Shown in pieces: positions 43,899 to 52,785 of a stretch of DNA of 64,000 bases (the first letter of the stretch is position 1; every line of letters starts with the position of its first letter). Both the position numbers and the translations under genes were made by a program. The notes under the pieces are model-generated. The model was not told the origin of the DNA, ran no database searches, and was given only the letters and a program-made list of their open reading frames with translations. This DNA is from Faecalibacterium sp. I4-3-84 (GTDB lineage Bacteria > Bacillota > Clostridia > Oscillospirales > Ruminococcaceae). Location of the stretch: contig NZ_CP094466.1 in NCBI RefSeq assembly GCF_023347255.1, positions 186,001-250,000 of the forward strand, written 5' to 3'.

Positions 43899-46598
43899 TT
43901 ATTCCTCCGCAGTGATTTTGGTCAGGGGCGCAAAATTGGCCATGGTCTTTTTGATGCCCACCTTTTCAAAGTTGATCTCCACGATCTGATCTCCGGCGGC
44001 AGGCTTCACAGCCACCACCTGACCGCGTCCGAACACCTTGTGCTCCACAAGATCGCCCGGCTCATAGTGTTTTGCGCCTTTTGCAGCGGTTTTTGCTGCC
44101 GGCGTGCCTGTAAAGGAGATTTGCTTTGCAGATTTTTTCTGCGTTGTTCCGTCAGAATATGCAGAACTGTAACCAGAACCATATCCAGTACCTGCGCCGC
44201 TGCGGCCATAGCCGGAACCGTATCCGCTCTGGCTCTGGCCCCGGTTTGCATAGGCCGAGCCAAAGCCGCGGCCCTCGCCCGCGTTGTATTCGCGGTTCAG
44301 GTAGCCGCTGCGATTGCTATAGCCGCTTCCGTAGCCGCCCGTACCGTACCCACTGGCGCTGCGGCCCCATCCGGACGGCCCGGAGTAACCGGATGCACCA
44401 CCGGGCACCGTATCACGATAGCTGTCGCCCCAGCCGCCAAAGCGGGAGCGCTGTTCCAGTACCGGGCTGCGGGTCTCCTCGATATACTCCGGCTCGATCT
44501 CCCGCAAAAAGCGGCTCGGCTCGTTGCGCTGGGTGCGGCCATACAGCATCCGGGAAACGCTGTTGGAGATGTACAGCTCCTTCTTGGCGCGGGTGATGCC
44601 CACGTAGGCAAGGCGGCGCTCCTCTTCCAGATCAGCTTCGGAATACTTGCTCATCTCGCTGGGGAACACGCCCTCCTCCATGCCAATCAGGAACACATAC
44701 GGAAATTCCAGACCCTTGGCGGAGTGGATGGTCATGAGCACCACCTGATCGGCGCTCTCGTTATAGCTGTCGATATCGCTGATGAGGGCGATATCTTCCA
44801 GATAGCCTTCCAGCGTGGCTTCCTCACCGTGCTGGTCGCAGTAGTTCTTGACGTTGTTGACCAGCTGACCAAGGTTCTGCAGGCGGTCAGCCGCATCCTC
44901 GTGGCCCTTGGCTGCATCGGCTTCCAGCATGGCCTTATAGCCGGTCAGCTCGATCACATCGGCTGCAAACTCGTCCAGCGTGCGGGTCTCCAAAGAATCC
45001 TGCAGGCGCTGATAGATCTGCCAGAACTTGAGCAGCGGCATTACGGCGCGGCTGAGCTTTGCATATTGGTCGGCATGGCCGATGATGTCCAGCATGCTCA
45101 CGCCCTCCTGCGCGGCCAGATCGGCAATGACCTCCACGGTGGTGGCACCGATCTTGCGGGCAGGCTCGTTGATGATGCGGCGCAGGCGCACATCATCGCG
45201 GGGGTTCGCCACGATGGACATGTAGGAATGGATATCCTTGACCTCTTTGCGGTCGTTGAAGCGCTGGCCGCCCACGATCTTGTGTGGGATGCCTGCACGG
45301 GTAAAGTAGCTTTCGATGGGGGCCGATTGGGCGTTCATGCGGTAGAGGATGGCGTGGTCGGCCAGATGTCCGCCCTCTTTCAGGTGCTGGCCGATCACAT
45401 CCGCGATGTGGCTGGCCTCGTCCTGCTCGTTCTCGGCGGTGTACACCTGCACCTTATCGCCCTCGCCATTGCTGGTCCACAGGGTCTTGCCCTTGCGCTC
45501 GGTGTTGTGCTGAATGACACAGTTCGCCGCGTTCAGGATATTGGACGTAGAGCGGTAGTTTTGTTCCAGACGGATGGTCTTGGTGCCCGGGTAAACGCGC
45601 TCGAAATTAAGGATGTTCTCAATGGTAGCGCCGCGAAAGCGGTAGATGCTCTGGTCATCATCGCCCACCACGCAGATGTTCTTTTCCGGGCCGGTGAGGA
45701 GGCTCACCAGACGGAACTGCGCCACACTGGTGTCCTGATACTCGTCCACCAGCAGATAGCGGTATTTGTTCTGGTAGAAATCCCGCACATCCTTGTGCTC
45801 GGCCAGCAGCTGCACAGTCTGGTAGATCAGATCGTCAAAGTCGAATGCTCCGGCTTCTTTGAGCTTTTTCTCATAAGCGGCATATGCTCTGGCCGAAATT
45901 TCGCATTTATATCGATCGTACTTGCCCTCAATTCCCAATGTTGGATCTTTTAACGCATCGGTGGGGCTAACCATTTGATCTTTTCGTGCGCTCATCATAT
46001 TGATTGCCGTCTTAATTGCTACAGATTTCTCATCTAAGCCAAGCTCTTTATACACGGCCTTCATCACGCGCTGGGAATCATCGGTATCGTAGATAGTAAA
46101 GCTGCGCGGATAGCCGATCTCCTCCGCCCAGCGGCGCAGGATGCGCACACAGGCCGAGTGGAAGGTGGAAGCGAACACTTCGTCGCCTTCTTCACCGCCC
46201 AGCATCCGGCGCAAACGTTCCTTCAGCTCCCCTGCCGCCTTGTTGGTAAAGGTGATGGCCATCACGTTCCAGCTGCGCACAGCGTTCTGGCGCAGCATCC
46301 CGTCCAGCCAGCTGGGGGCGGCAGTGCCGGTCATGATGGCGTTGCGCAGAGCCTTGATATCGTCCTCCGTGGCCGGGCGCGGTGTCTGTTTGGAGCCGTG
46401 GGCCGAGCCGAACCGGATGAGGTTTGCAATGCGGTTTACCAGCACGGTGGTCTTGCCGCTGCCTGCACCAGCAAGGATGAGCAGCGGGCCATCGGTGGTG
46501 AACACTGCCTGCCGCTGCATATCGTTCAGGCGGCCAAACTGTTTTTCGATATAGGTATCGCGCAGAGCGCAGAATTCCTGTGTGAGATCTGTTGCCAT
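43899..46598 (-). CDS. pcrA: UvrD/PcrA-type DNA helicase with Gly/Tyr/Ser-rich linker
   Basis: About 899 residues. SF1A helicase motifs are intact: Q-motif LNDMQRQAVFTTDG, Walker A LAGAGSGKTTVLVNRI, motif Ia ITFTNKAAGELKERL, II DEYQDTS, III VGDDDQSIYRFRGA, IV LEQNYRSTSNIL, VI VGITRAKKELYIS. PcrA unwinds DNA during repair and replication and clears RecA and stalled RNA polymerase. Between the helicase core and a C-terminal Tudor-like tail (GDLVEHKVFGRGQVVAV) lies an unusual low-complexity stretch of about 90 residues rich in Gly, Ser, Tyr and Arg. The ATG at 46598 with AGGGGAAACC is used instead of the longer open frame. It is first in a seven-gene run. Confidence 0.95.
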   Translation of the reverse strand: MATDLTQEFCALRDTYIEKQFGRLNDMQRQAVFTTDGPLLILAGAGSGKTTVLVNRIANLIRFGSAHGSKQTPRPATEDDIKALRNAIMTGTAAPSWLDGMLRQNAVRSWNVMAITFTNKAAGELKERLRRMLGGEEGDEVFASTFHSACVRILRRWAEEIGYPRSFTIYDTDDSQRVMKAVYKELGLDEKSVAIKTAINMMSARKDQMVSPTDALKDPTLGIEGKYDRYKCEISARAYAAYEKKLKEAGAFDFDDLIYQTVQLLAEHKDVRDFYQNKYRYLLVDEYQDTSVAQFRLVSLLTGPEKNICVVGDDDQSIYRFRGATIENILNFERVYPGTKTIRLEQNYRSTSNILNAANCVIQHNTERKGKTLWTSNGEGDKVQVYTAENEQDEASHIADVIGQHLKEGGHLADHAILYRMNAQSAPIESYFTRAGIPHKIVGGQRFNDRKEVKDIHSYMSIVANPRDDVRLRRIINEPARKIGATTVEVIADLAAQEGVSMLDIIGHADQYAKLSRAVMPLLKFWQIYQRLQDSLETRTLDEFAADVIELTGYKAMLEADAAKGHEDAADRLQNLGQLVNNVKNYCDQHGEEATLEGYLEDIALISDIDSYNESADQVVLMTIHSAKGLEFPYVFLIGMEEGVFPSEMSKYSEADLEEERRLAYVGITRAKKELYISNSVSRMLYGRTQRNEPSRFLREIEPEYIEETRSPVLEQRSRFGGWGDSYRDTVPGGASGYSGPSGWGRSASGYGTGGYGSGYSNRSGYLNREYNAGEGRGFGSAYANRGQSQSGYGSGYGRSGAGTGYGSGYSSAYSDGTTQKKSAKQISFTGTPAAKTAAKGAKHYEPGDLVEHKVFGRGQVVAVKPAAGDQIVEINFEKVGIKKTMANFAPLTKITAEE

Positions 46599-46721
46599 GG
46601 TTTCCCCTGTTCCTTTTATGTTTATACTATCAAAATACAGTATACCACATTTCAAAACGATTGAGAATAGCCGCCGCGTTCGCTCTGGCTATTTTCAGCG
46701 GAAAAAATATTTTTATAATTT

Positions 46722-46757
46722 GTAACTCCGAAAAGCCTGCGGGCTTTTCGGAGTTAC
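46722..46757. terminator. perfect 16-bp hairpin
   Basis: GTAACTCCGAAAAGCC and its exact complement enclose a 4-base loop, followed by TTTTTCAC. It lies in the 402-bp gap between pcrA and oadB and could be a terminator or a small repeat. The rest of the gap (46758-46946) is AT-rich with no gene. Confidence 0.6.
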
Positions 46758-46939
46758 TTTTTCACGAAAGAGGTCGTAGAGAAAAATTGCATCTGATAAA
46801 ACAGCAGCCGTTTTTCGTTACGGCCTTTTTGTGAAAATGTGTTTGGAGCAGCCCGCAGGCTGCGACAAACACGAAATAAATAATATAATTTCCTTATTTT
46901 ATGCCCAAAGCAAACGCGGCGGGCATTTCAAATCGTAAA

Positions 46940-46980
46940 ACAAAAACCGCCCGGCAGCTCTTGCGAACCGACGGGCGGAA
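46940..46980 (-). terminator. oadGB terminator
   Basis: CCGCCCG (46947-46953) pairs with CGGGCGG (46972-46978). On the minus strand it is followed by TTTTTGTTTT. Confidence 0.85.
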
Positions 46981-47000
46981 AAATGCTTTTCAGAAAGCGC

Positions 47001-48209
47001 TTAGCTGAAAATGTTGATCAGGATACCAGCAGCAACGGCGGAGCCGATAACACCGGCCACGTTGGGGCCCATTGCGTGCATCAGCAGGAAGTTGGAGGGA
47101 TTCTCGCTCTGGCCAACCTTCTGGGAAACGCGAGCGGCCATAGGCACAGCGGAAACGCCTGCGGAACCGATCAGCGGGTTCACCTGACCACCGGTCAGCT
47201 TGTACATCACCTTGCCGCACAGCACACCGGCAGCAGTGCCGAAGGAGAATGCGATCAGGCCCAGCACGATGATGAACAGGGTGCGGGTGTTCAGGAAGGT
47301 GTTTGCAGAGGTGGTGCAGCCAACGGACAGTGCCAGGAAGATGGTGATAATGTTCATCAGCTCATTGCCGGCAGTCTTCTGGATGCGATCCACAACGCCG
47401 CACTCCTTCATCAGGTTGCCCAGCATCAGCATACCCACCAGAACAGCGGCATCGGGCACGATCAGAGAGACAATGATGGTGACCATGATCGGGAAGATGA
47501 TCCTCTCGGTCTTGGAGACGGTGCGCAGCTGCTTCATCACGACGGTACGTTCCTTCTTGGTGGTCAGTGCCTTCATGATGGGCGGCTGGATAACAGGCAC
47601 CAGAGCCATGTAACTGTAGGCCGCCACAGCGATGGAGCCCAGCAGCTCAGGTGCCAGACGGGAGGTAACGAAGATAGCGGTAGGACCGTCTGCACCGCCG
47701 ATGATGGCGATAGCAGCAGACTGCTTCTGGGTGAAGTCCACCAGACCGGTAGCGGTCAGCAGACGAGCGCCCATGTAAGTACCGAAGATGCCGAACTGAG
47801 CGGCAGCGCCCAGCAGCAGGCTCTTGGGGTTGGAGATCAGGGGTGCGAAGTCGGTCATGGTGCCGATGCCCAGGAAAATCAGCGGCGGGTAGATGCCCAA
47901 CTTAACGCCCATGTAGAGCATATCGGCCAGACCACCGTTGTTCAGGATCTCCACCCACATGGGGTGTTCCAGACCGTCACCGACGAAATATTGCATGTGG
48001 ATAACGCCGCTGCCGGGCAGGTTTGCCAGGATCATGCCGAATGCCATGGGCAGCAGGATCAGCGGCTCAAACTCTTTGACGATGGCCAGGTACAGCAAAA
48101 AACAGCCCACGCAGATCATAACTGCGTACAGGTAGCCGCCCGGCTCGCCAAACTTCGCAAAGCCGGAGCTTTGGAAAATACCGACCAGAGTATCAATAAA
48201 CTGTGTCAT
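47001..48209 (-). CDS. oadB: Na+-translocating decarboxylase, beta subunit
   Basis: 402 residues with about 11 membrane segments and the conserved sodium-site motif GGADGPTAIFVTSRLAPELLG region, plus NPLIGSAGVSAVPMAARVSQ and HAMGPNVAGVIGSAVAAG near the end. OadB pumps sodium out, driven by decarboxylation of carboxybiotin. It belongs to an oxaloacetate, methylmalonyl-CoA or glutaconyl-CoA decarboxylase; the alpha subunit and biotin carrier are not in this window. Confidence 0.94.
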   Translation of the reverse strand: MTQFIDTLVGIFQSSGFAKFGEPGGYLYAVMICVGCFLLYLAIVKEFEPLILLPMAFGMILANLPGSGVIHMQYFVGDGLEHPMWVEILNNGGLADMLYMGVKLGIYPPLIFLGIGTMTDFAPLISNPKSLLLGAAAQFGIFGTYMGARLLTATGLVDFTQKQSAAIAIIGGADGPTAIFVTSRLAPELLGSIAVAAYSYMALVPVIQPPIMKALTTKKERTVVMKQLRTVSKTERIIFPIMVTIIVSLIVPDAAVLVGMLMLGNLMKECGVVDRIQKTAGNELMNIITIFLALSVGCTTSANTFLNTRTLFIIVLGLIAFSFGTAAGVLCGKVMYKLTGGQVNPLIGSAGVSAVPMAARVSQKVGQSENPSNFLLMHAMGPNVAGVIGSAVAAGILINIFS

Positions 48210-48224
48210 GCTCTTCCTCCTCTG

Positions 48225-48584
48225 TTAAAACGGTGCGGTGGTGTCGTTTACACCCGCATTGCCCCAGCCGTTCTTGCTGCGGCGCACAGCCTTGAGGGTG
48301 TACTTGCCGTTGCCCATTGCATGGATTGCTGCCATAATGGCGGCGATCACATCACCGGGAATGCCCTCTTCCACCTGAGGAGCGGGAGCAGCTGCGGCCT
48401 GCTGCACGGGTGCAGCGGGCTGTGCAGCGGGAGCCTTGGCGGCTTCCTTGGCAGCCTTCTTCTTTGCGTTCATCGAATCGAAGATCTTGCCTTCCAGCGT
48501 GATAATCGCCATCAGCAGGATAAGGATCAAGAACACCAGTACGATGCCGGTAATGGTAACGACCACGTCAAAACCTAAATCCAT
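48225..48584 (-). CDS. oadG: decarboxylase gamma-subunit-like membrane protein
   Basis: About 119 residues. One N-terminal membrane helix (VVVTITGIVLVFLILILLMA), a charged linker, an Ala/Pro-rich hinge, then a soluble tail (DVIAAIMAAIHAMGNGKYTL, ending AVRRSKNGWGNAG). OadG anchors the soluble decarboxylase to OadB. The ATG at 48584 has CAGGAGG upstream. It is first of oadG-oadB. Confidence 0.88.
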   Translation of the reverse strand: MDLGFDVVVTITGIVLVFLILILLMAIITLEGKIFDSMNAKKKAAKEAAKAPAAQPAAPVQQAAAAPAPQVEEGIPGDVIAAIMAAIHAMGNGKYTLKAVRRSKNGWGNAGVNDTTAPF

Positions 48585-48652
48585 GGTTTTCCTCCTGTTT
48601 CTTGTATACTGCGTCCGATACAAGATCGTCAGCAGAAAATCAATTTGGGTAC

Positions 48653-48681
48653 ATTATACCTTATTTTCCAATTTATTTCAA
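48653..48681 (-). promoter_or_regulatory. oadGB promoter
   Basis: On the minus strand TTGAAA (48676-48681) and TATAAT (48653-48658), 17 bp apart. Confidence 0.8.
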
Positions 48682-48747
48682 CAAAAATAGATATTTTTTC
48701 TTTTTGGCGCTTTTGTTCAGATTCATGGATAAATGGTGCAGCTTTGA

Positions 48748-49773
48748 TTATCTGCGGCCAATGCGGGGCGTTGCATCCAAAAAGCCGGTTTCCAGCTTGT
48801 CGTTCAGGCCAAGGCTCATGGCAGTGCCCAGTGCCACACAGTTGACGGGATCGGGCGAAACTGTCACCTCCACCTTCAGCTCTTCGCTCAGGTATTCGGT
48901 AAGGCCGTGCAGCTGTGCACCGCCGCCGGTCAGCATGACACCATTGCGGAAGATATCGCCTGCCAGTTCCGGAGGGGTCTTTTCCAGCACCTGATGGGCT
49001 GCGGTGCCGATCTGCTCGCTGAGCATCATGACCGGGTCGTACAGGTCGTCAGTGGAAACATTCACACGCACCGGCAGGCCGGTGAGCAGGCTGCGGCCCT
49101 TGATCTCCATGGTCTCGTGGAAATCAGTCTTCTGGGGGCAGCAGGCCACATTCTTTTTCAGCTCTTCGGCGGTGCGCTGGCCAATGGCAACGCTGTACTT
49201 GTTGCGCACGAACTTGAGGATCTCTTCGTCGTAGTGGTTGCCGGCCACGCGTACGCTGGTGGCCTTGACCTTGCCGCCCAGAGAAAGCACTGCAATATCG
49301 GTGGTGCCGCCGCCGATATCAATGATCATGCGGCCCTCCGGCTGGGTGATGTCGATGCCGGAGCCAAGGGCAGCGGCAATGGGTTCGTCGATCAGGTACA
49401 CCTGACGGGCACCAGCGGCCACCACAGCCTCCACCACGGCATCGCTTTCAATGCCGGTAATGGCGGCGGGCACACAGACGGCCACGCGGGGCTTGACCAT
49501 GTGGGAGCTGTACACCTGCTTGACAAAACGGCAGATCAGCTCACGGGTCATGGTATGGTCACTGATCACACCGTCCTTCAGCGGGAAGATGGCAGAAATA
49601 TAGTTCGGGGTGCGGCCCACCATAGCAAGGGCCTTATCGCCTGCTTCCAGCACGGTCTTCTTGCGGGTATCCATTGCCACAACGCTGGGCTGGTTGAGCA
49701 CAACACCCTTGCCCTCCTGCGCAATGATAATAGTAGTGGTACCAAGATCGATACCGATATCGTTCTGTGCCAT
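48748..49773 (-). CDS. mreB: MreB/Mbl-family actin-like protein
   Basis: About 341 residues, typical MreB length. Phosphate-1 loop DIGIDLGTTTIIIAQEGKG, AVCVPAAITGIE, phosphate-2 IIDIGGGTTDIAVLSLGG, and the adenosine motif MLTGGGAQLHGLTEYLSEEL. It polymerises under the membrane to guide wall synthesis. The ATG at 49773 follows AAAAGAGAAC. The usual mreCD partners are absent, so it may be an Mbl-type paralogue. Confidence 0.92.
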   Translation of the reverse strand: MAQNDIGIDLGTTTIIIAQEGKGVVLNQPSVVAMDTRKKTVLEAGDKALAMVGRTPNYISAIFPLKDGVISDHTMTRELICRFVKQVYSSHMVKPRVAVCVPAAITGIESDAVVEAVVAAGARQVYLIDEPIAAALGSGIDITQPEGRMIIDIGGGTTDIAVLSLGGKVKATSVRVAGNHYDEEILKFVRNKYSVAIGQRTAEELKKNVACCPQKTDFHETMEIKGRSLLTGLPVRVNVSTDDLYDPVMMLSEQIGTAAHQVLEKTPPELAGDIFRNGVMLTGGGAQLHGLTEYLSEELKVEVTVSPDPVNCVALGTAMSLGLNDKLETGFLDATPRIGRR

Positions 49774-49909
49774 AAGTTCTCTTTTTCCTTTCTCTGGTTC
49801 CTCTATCGAAACAACGGCCTGTTGATGCAGGCCGGAAATCATACCAGCTTACAGTATAGCATAGTTGCCGCAAAATGTATACCGGTTTTGACGCAATGCA
49901 GTATTGTCA

Positions 49910-50046
49910 CCGTTCACTCCGTCCCGCCTGCGCTCGCCAGACCACCAGCGTGAGAAGTCCTCGCACTTCCCGTCGGGCTTTTCTGTCGATTTTAGTCGCA
50001 GCCTACACTTTAGACATGGCTTCGCGCATCTTGCCGGAGCGAACGG
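49910..50046. repeat. inverted-repeat element 1
   Basis: CCGTTCACTCCG at the left and CGGAGCGAACGG at the right form imperfect inverted ends of a 137-bp element without coding capacity, in the gap between mreB and recD2. Confidence 0.5.
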
Positions 50047-50065
50047 TGCCGATGCCATCAGGACG

Positions 50066-50166
50066 GCAGATAGTTTCTCCAGCGAATGACCGGGAAGTGG
50101 GGCCCCGATACGAAGTATTGGGGCGGAACCGTGGGTTCCGGGCTGTTCGCGGAGAAAGCTATCTGC
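50066..50166. repeat. inverted-repeat element 2
   Basis: CAGATAGTTTCTCCAGCGAA at the left and TTCGCGGAGAAAGCTATCTG at the right are near-perfect inverted ends of a 101-bp element with internal hairpins (GGGGCCCC, CGGAACC-gtg-GGTTCCG). It ends nine bases before the recD2 stop. Confidence 0.6.
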
Positions 50167-50175
50167 TGGCCTGCC

Positions 50176-52398
50176 CTATTCTGTTTCCGTCTGTTCCGGC
50201 GGCAGCTCTGCCTGCAAAAGATAGGCAAGGCCGCTGTAGCGCAGGTTCTGGCGGATGTTGCCCATCATGCGGTTCACAACGTCCCTGCGGCCCGCCACGA
50301 TGCACAGCTTCCGTGCACGGGTAACGCCGGTGTAGAACAGGTTGCGGTAGCACAGCCGCGGCGGCACCTGCGCCACCGGCAGGATCACCGCCGGGAACTC
50401 GCTGCCCTGACTTTTGTGTACCGTGATGGCATAGGCGATCTCCAGCTCGCCCAGGTTCTCTGCCGGGTAGACCAGCCGCTTGTCATCCATGCGCACCACC
50501 ATGGAGCGATCCCGCGTGTTGATGCTCTCCACAATGCCGATGTCGCCATTGTAGGCACCCACGCCCTGCTCCCCGCCAATGCGGTTCCAGATGATCTCGT
50601 AATTATTGCGCACCTGCATCACCTTATCGCCCACGCGGAACACCCGGGATGCGCTTTGCAGCTGGGGCTTGCCCGTCTGCTCCGGGTTGAGCAGGTTCTG
50701 CAGCTCCACGTTCAGTGCCTGTGTGCCGGTAGGGCCAAGCTTGGTGGGGCACAGCACCTGAATGTCCCGGATCGGATCGAAGCCGTAGCTGCGCGGCAGG
50801 CGGGTGGTGACCAGATCACACACCAACCGCTGGGCCGCATCGCCGTCCGATTCCAAAAAGAAGAAGTCGTCGGTCTTACCGCCCTTCTGCAGCGGTTCAC
50901 CTGAGATGATGTGGTGGGCGTTCTCCACGATCAGGCTGCGCTTTGCCTGCCGGAAGATCTCGTTCAGGCACACGGTGGGCACCAGCCCGGAGCGGATGAT
51001 CTCGCCCAGAATATTGCCGGGGCCGACGCTGGGCAGCTGGTCGGCATCACCTACCATGATAATGCGGCAGCTGTAGCGCAGCGCTGCGATCAGGGCCTGA
51101 AACAGCTTCACATCCACCATGCTCATTTCGTCCAGAATGACCACATCGCACTTGAGCAGATTCTTGTCGTTGTGGATAAAGCTGACCACGCCGCCGGTGT
51201 AGTCCACCTCCAAAAGACGGTGGATGGTGCTGGCCTTGCGGCCGGTCAGCTCACTCAGCCGTTTAGCCGCGCGGCCGGTGGGCGCACACAGGGCCACCCG
51301 TTCCGCCTGATCTTCCAGCAGCTGCAGAATGGCGTTGACGGTGGTGGTCTTGCCGGTGCCGGGGCCACCGGTAAGCACAAGGCAGTTCTCGGTCATGGCT
51401 TTGCGGATGGCTTCCTTCTGCAGGGGCGCATAGGCAAAGCCCTGCGTCAGTTCCAGAATTTGAATGTTTTTATCCAGCCCGTGGGCGGTATTCTTGCCCC
51501 GTTTTGTCAGCATGGCAAGCCGGGCGGCAATGTCCTCCTCGGCTTCCAGCAGGTCTGGCAGATAAATATACGGTGTGCCGTCAAACAGCTTCACCCGCAG
51601 TTCTTCGGTGCGGATGCACTCGTCCAACGCAGTAGCCAGCTTTTCCGGCGGCTGATGGATAAAATTGGATGCTGTTTCCAGCAGCTGGGTGCGCGGCAGG
51701 CAGGTGTGGCCGTTGCCCGCGTTGTGGCGCAGGGTGCGCAGCAGGGCCGCTTCCAGCCGCTGGGCGCAGTCGCCTTCCATGTGGTAATACTGGGCAATGC
51801 TATCCGCGTGGCGGAAATCCAGCTGCAGCGGTTCGCCGCAGAGCAGATAGGGATTTGCCGCAATGGCCTGCATGGCCCCGGGGCCGAAGGTGCGGAACAC
51901 CTCCATCGCGCGGCGCGGGCTGATCTCGAACTGCGCCAGATAGGCGATCAGCTCCCGCATCCCAAACATCCGCTTGAATTCCTGCTGGATGCGGTCGGCC
52001 TTGTCCGCCGAGATGCCGGGCACCTGCGTGAGCCGGGCCGGGTCGTTGGCGATCACCTCAAGCGCCTCGGCACCGAACAGGTCGATGATCTTATCCGCCG
52101 TCTTGGCCCCGATGTACGGCAGTGACCGGCTGGCAAGGAACGCGTACACCGCTTCCAGATCCTTGGGCATGTCGGTCTCGCACTCCTGTGCGTGGAACTG
52201 GCGGCCATAGGTGGCGTGGTTCTCGTAGCGGCCGCGGCAGACCACGCTTTCGCCCGCGTGCAGTTCACCTACAATGCCGCACACCACTGTGACCACACCG
52301 CCGCCGGACACCTCGAACACCATATAGCCGTTGTCGGTGTTCTCGTAGATGATGTCCTCCACGGTGCCCTCGATCTGTTCCAGCTGCTGCTCTGCCAT
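50176..52398 (-). CDS. recD2: RecD2-type helicase
   Basis: About 740 residues. An OB-like N-terminus, a helix-hairpin-helix region (LPYIGAKTADKIIDLFGAEA, TQVPGISADKADRIQQEF), Walker A LTGGPGTGKTTTVNAI, Walker B ILDEMSMVDVKLF, DADQLPSVGPGNIL, and the C-terminal UvrD-like motif AYAITVHKSQGSEFPAVILP. RecD2 works 5' to 3' and acts in repair without RecBC. The ATG at 52398 has AGGAGG upstream. Confidence 0.95.
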   Translation of the reverse strand: MAEQQLEQIEGTVEDIIYENTDNGYMVFEVSGGGVVTVVCGIVGELHAGESVVCRGRYENHATYGRQFHAQECETDMPKDLEAVYAFLASRSLPYIGAKTADKIIDLFGAEALEVIANDPARLTQVPGISADKADRIQQEFKRMFGMRELIAYLAQFEISPRRAMEVFRTFGPGAMQAIAANPYLLCGEPLQLDFRHADSIAQYYHMEGDCAQRLEAALLRTLRHNAGNGHTCLPRTQLLETASNFIHQPPEKLATALDECIRTEELRVKLFDGTPYIYLPDLLEAEEDIAARLAMLTKRGKNTAHGLDKNIQILELTQGFAYAPLQKEAIRKAMTENCLVLTGGPGTGKTTTVNAILQLLEDQAERVALCAPTGRAAKRLSELTGRKASTIHRLLEVDYTGGVVSFIHNDKNLLKCDVVILDEMSMVDVKLFQALIAALRYSCRIIMVGDADQLPSVGPGNILGEIIRSGLVPTVCLNEIFRQAKRSLIVENAHHIISGEPLQKGGKTDDFFFLESDGDAAQRLVCDLVTTRLPRSYGFDPIRDIQVLCPTKLGPTGTQALNVELQNLLNPEQTGKPQLQSASRVFRVGDKVMQVRNNYEIIWNRIGGEQGVGAYNGDIGIVESINTRDRSMVVRMDDKRLVYPAENLGELEIAYAITVHKSQGSEFPAVILPVAQVPPRLCYRNLFYTGVTRARKLCIVAGRRDVVNRMMGNIRQNLRYSGLAYLLQAELPPEQTETE

Positions 52399-52507
52399 GC
52401 GCTCACCTCCTGCCAAATTACACAATTATAAGTAGTATAACGCTTTTGGCGGGATTTGTAAATCATCCGGGCAGACTGCAGTGCAGCCCTACCGTGGAGA
52501 AACACAT

Positions 52508-52677
52508 GATACAGTGAGAAATATATAACTTACTTATGTTTCTTTTTGCCAGTGTATCAGGTTGATACACTGGCCTGCCCTGATACACTGACTCACTGTA
52601 TCAATCAAGGGGCACTGTATCAGCTTGATACACTGTATTTTTCATCGCATCAGCGTTAATAATCCGTCACTGTATCA
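52508..52677. repeat. array of eight TGATACACTG-type sites
   Basis: Copies of TGATACA(C/G)TG or its complement lie at 52508, 52551, 52563, 52581, 52594, 52613, 52626 and 52668. Six of them form three palindromes with 3-bp spacers (52551-52572, 52581-52603, 52613-52635), about 31 bp apart, with single copies outside. The array sits between the MATE terminator and the recD2 leader. No gene fits in this 387-bp gap. Confidence 0.85.
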
Positions 52678-52746
52678 GATAAAACTCCCACAGTAGCACC
52701 TGATAAAGTTCCCTGAAACCGTAGGCTGCCCTACAGCCCGAACAGC

Positions 52747-52776
52747 AAAAAAGCTCCCCTTTGCAGGAGAGCTTGC
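52747..52776 (-). terminator. MATE gene terminator
   Basis: On the minus strand AGCTCtCCTGC-loop-GGgGAGCT is followed by TTTTTTG. Confidence 0.75.
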
Positions 52777-52785
52777 GAACATTCT

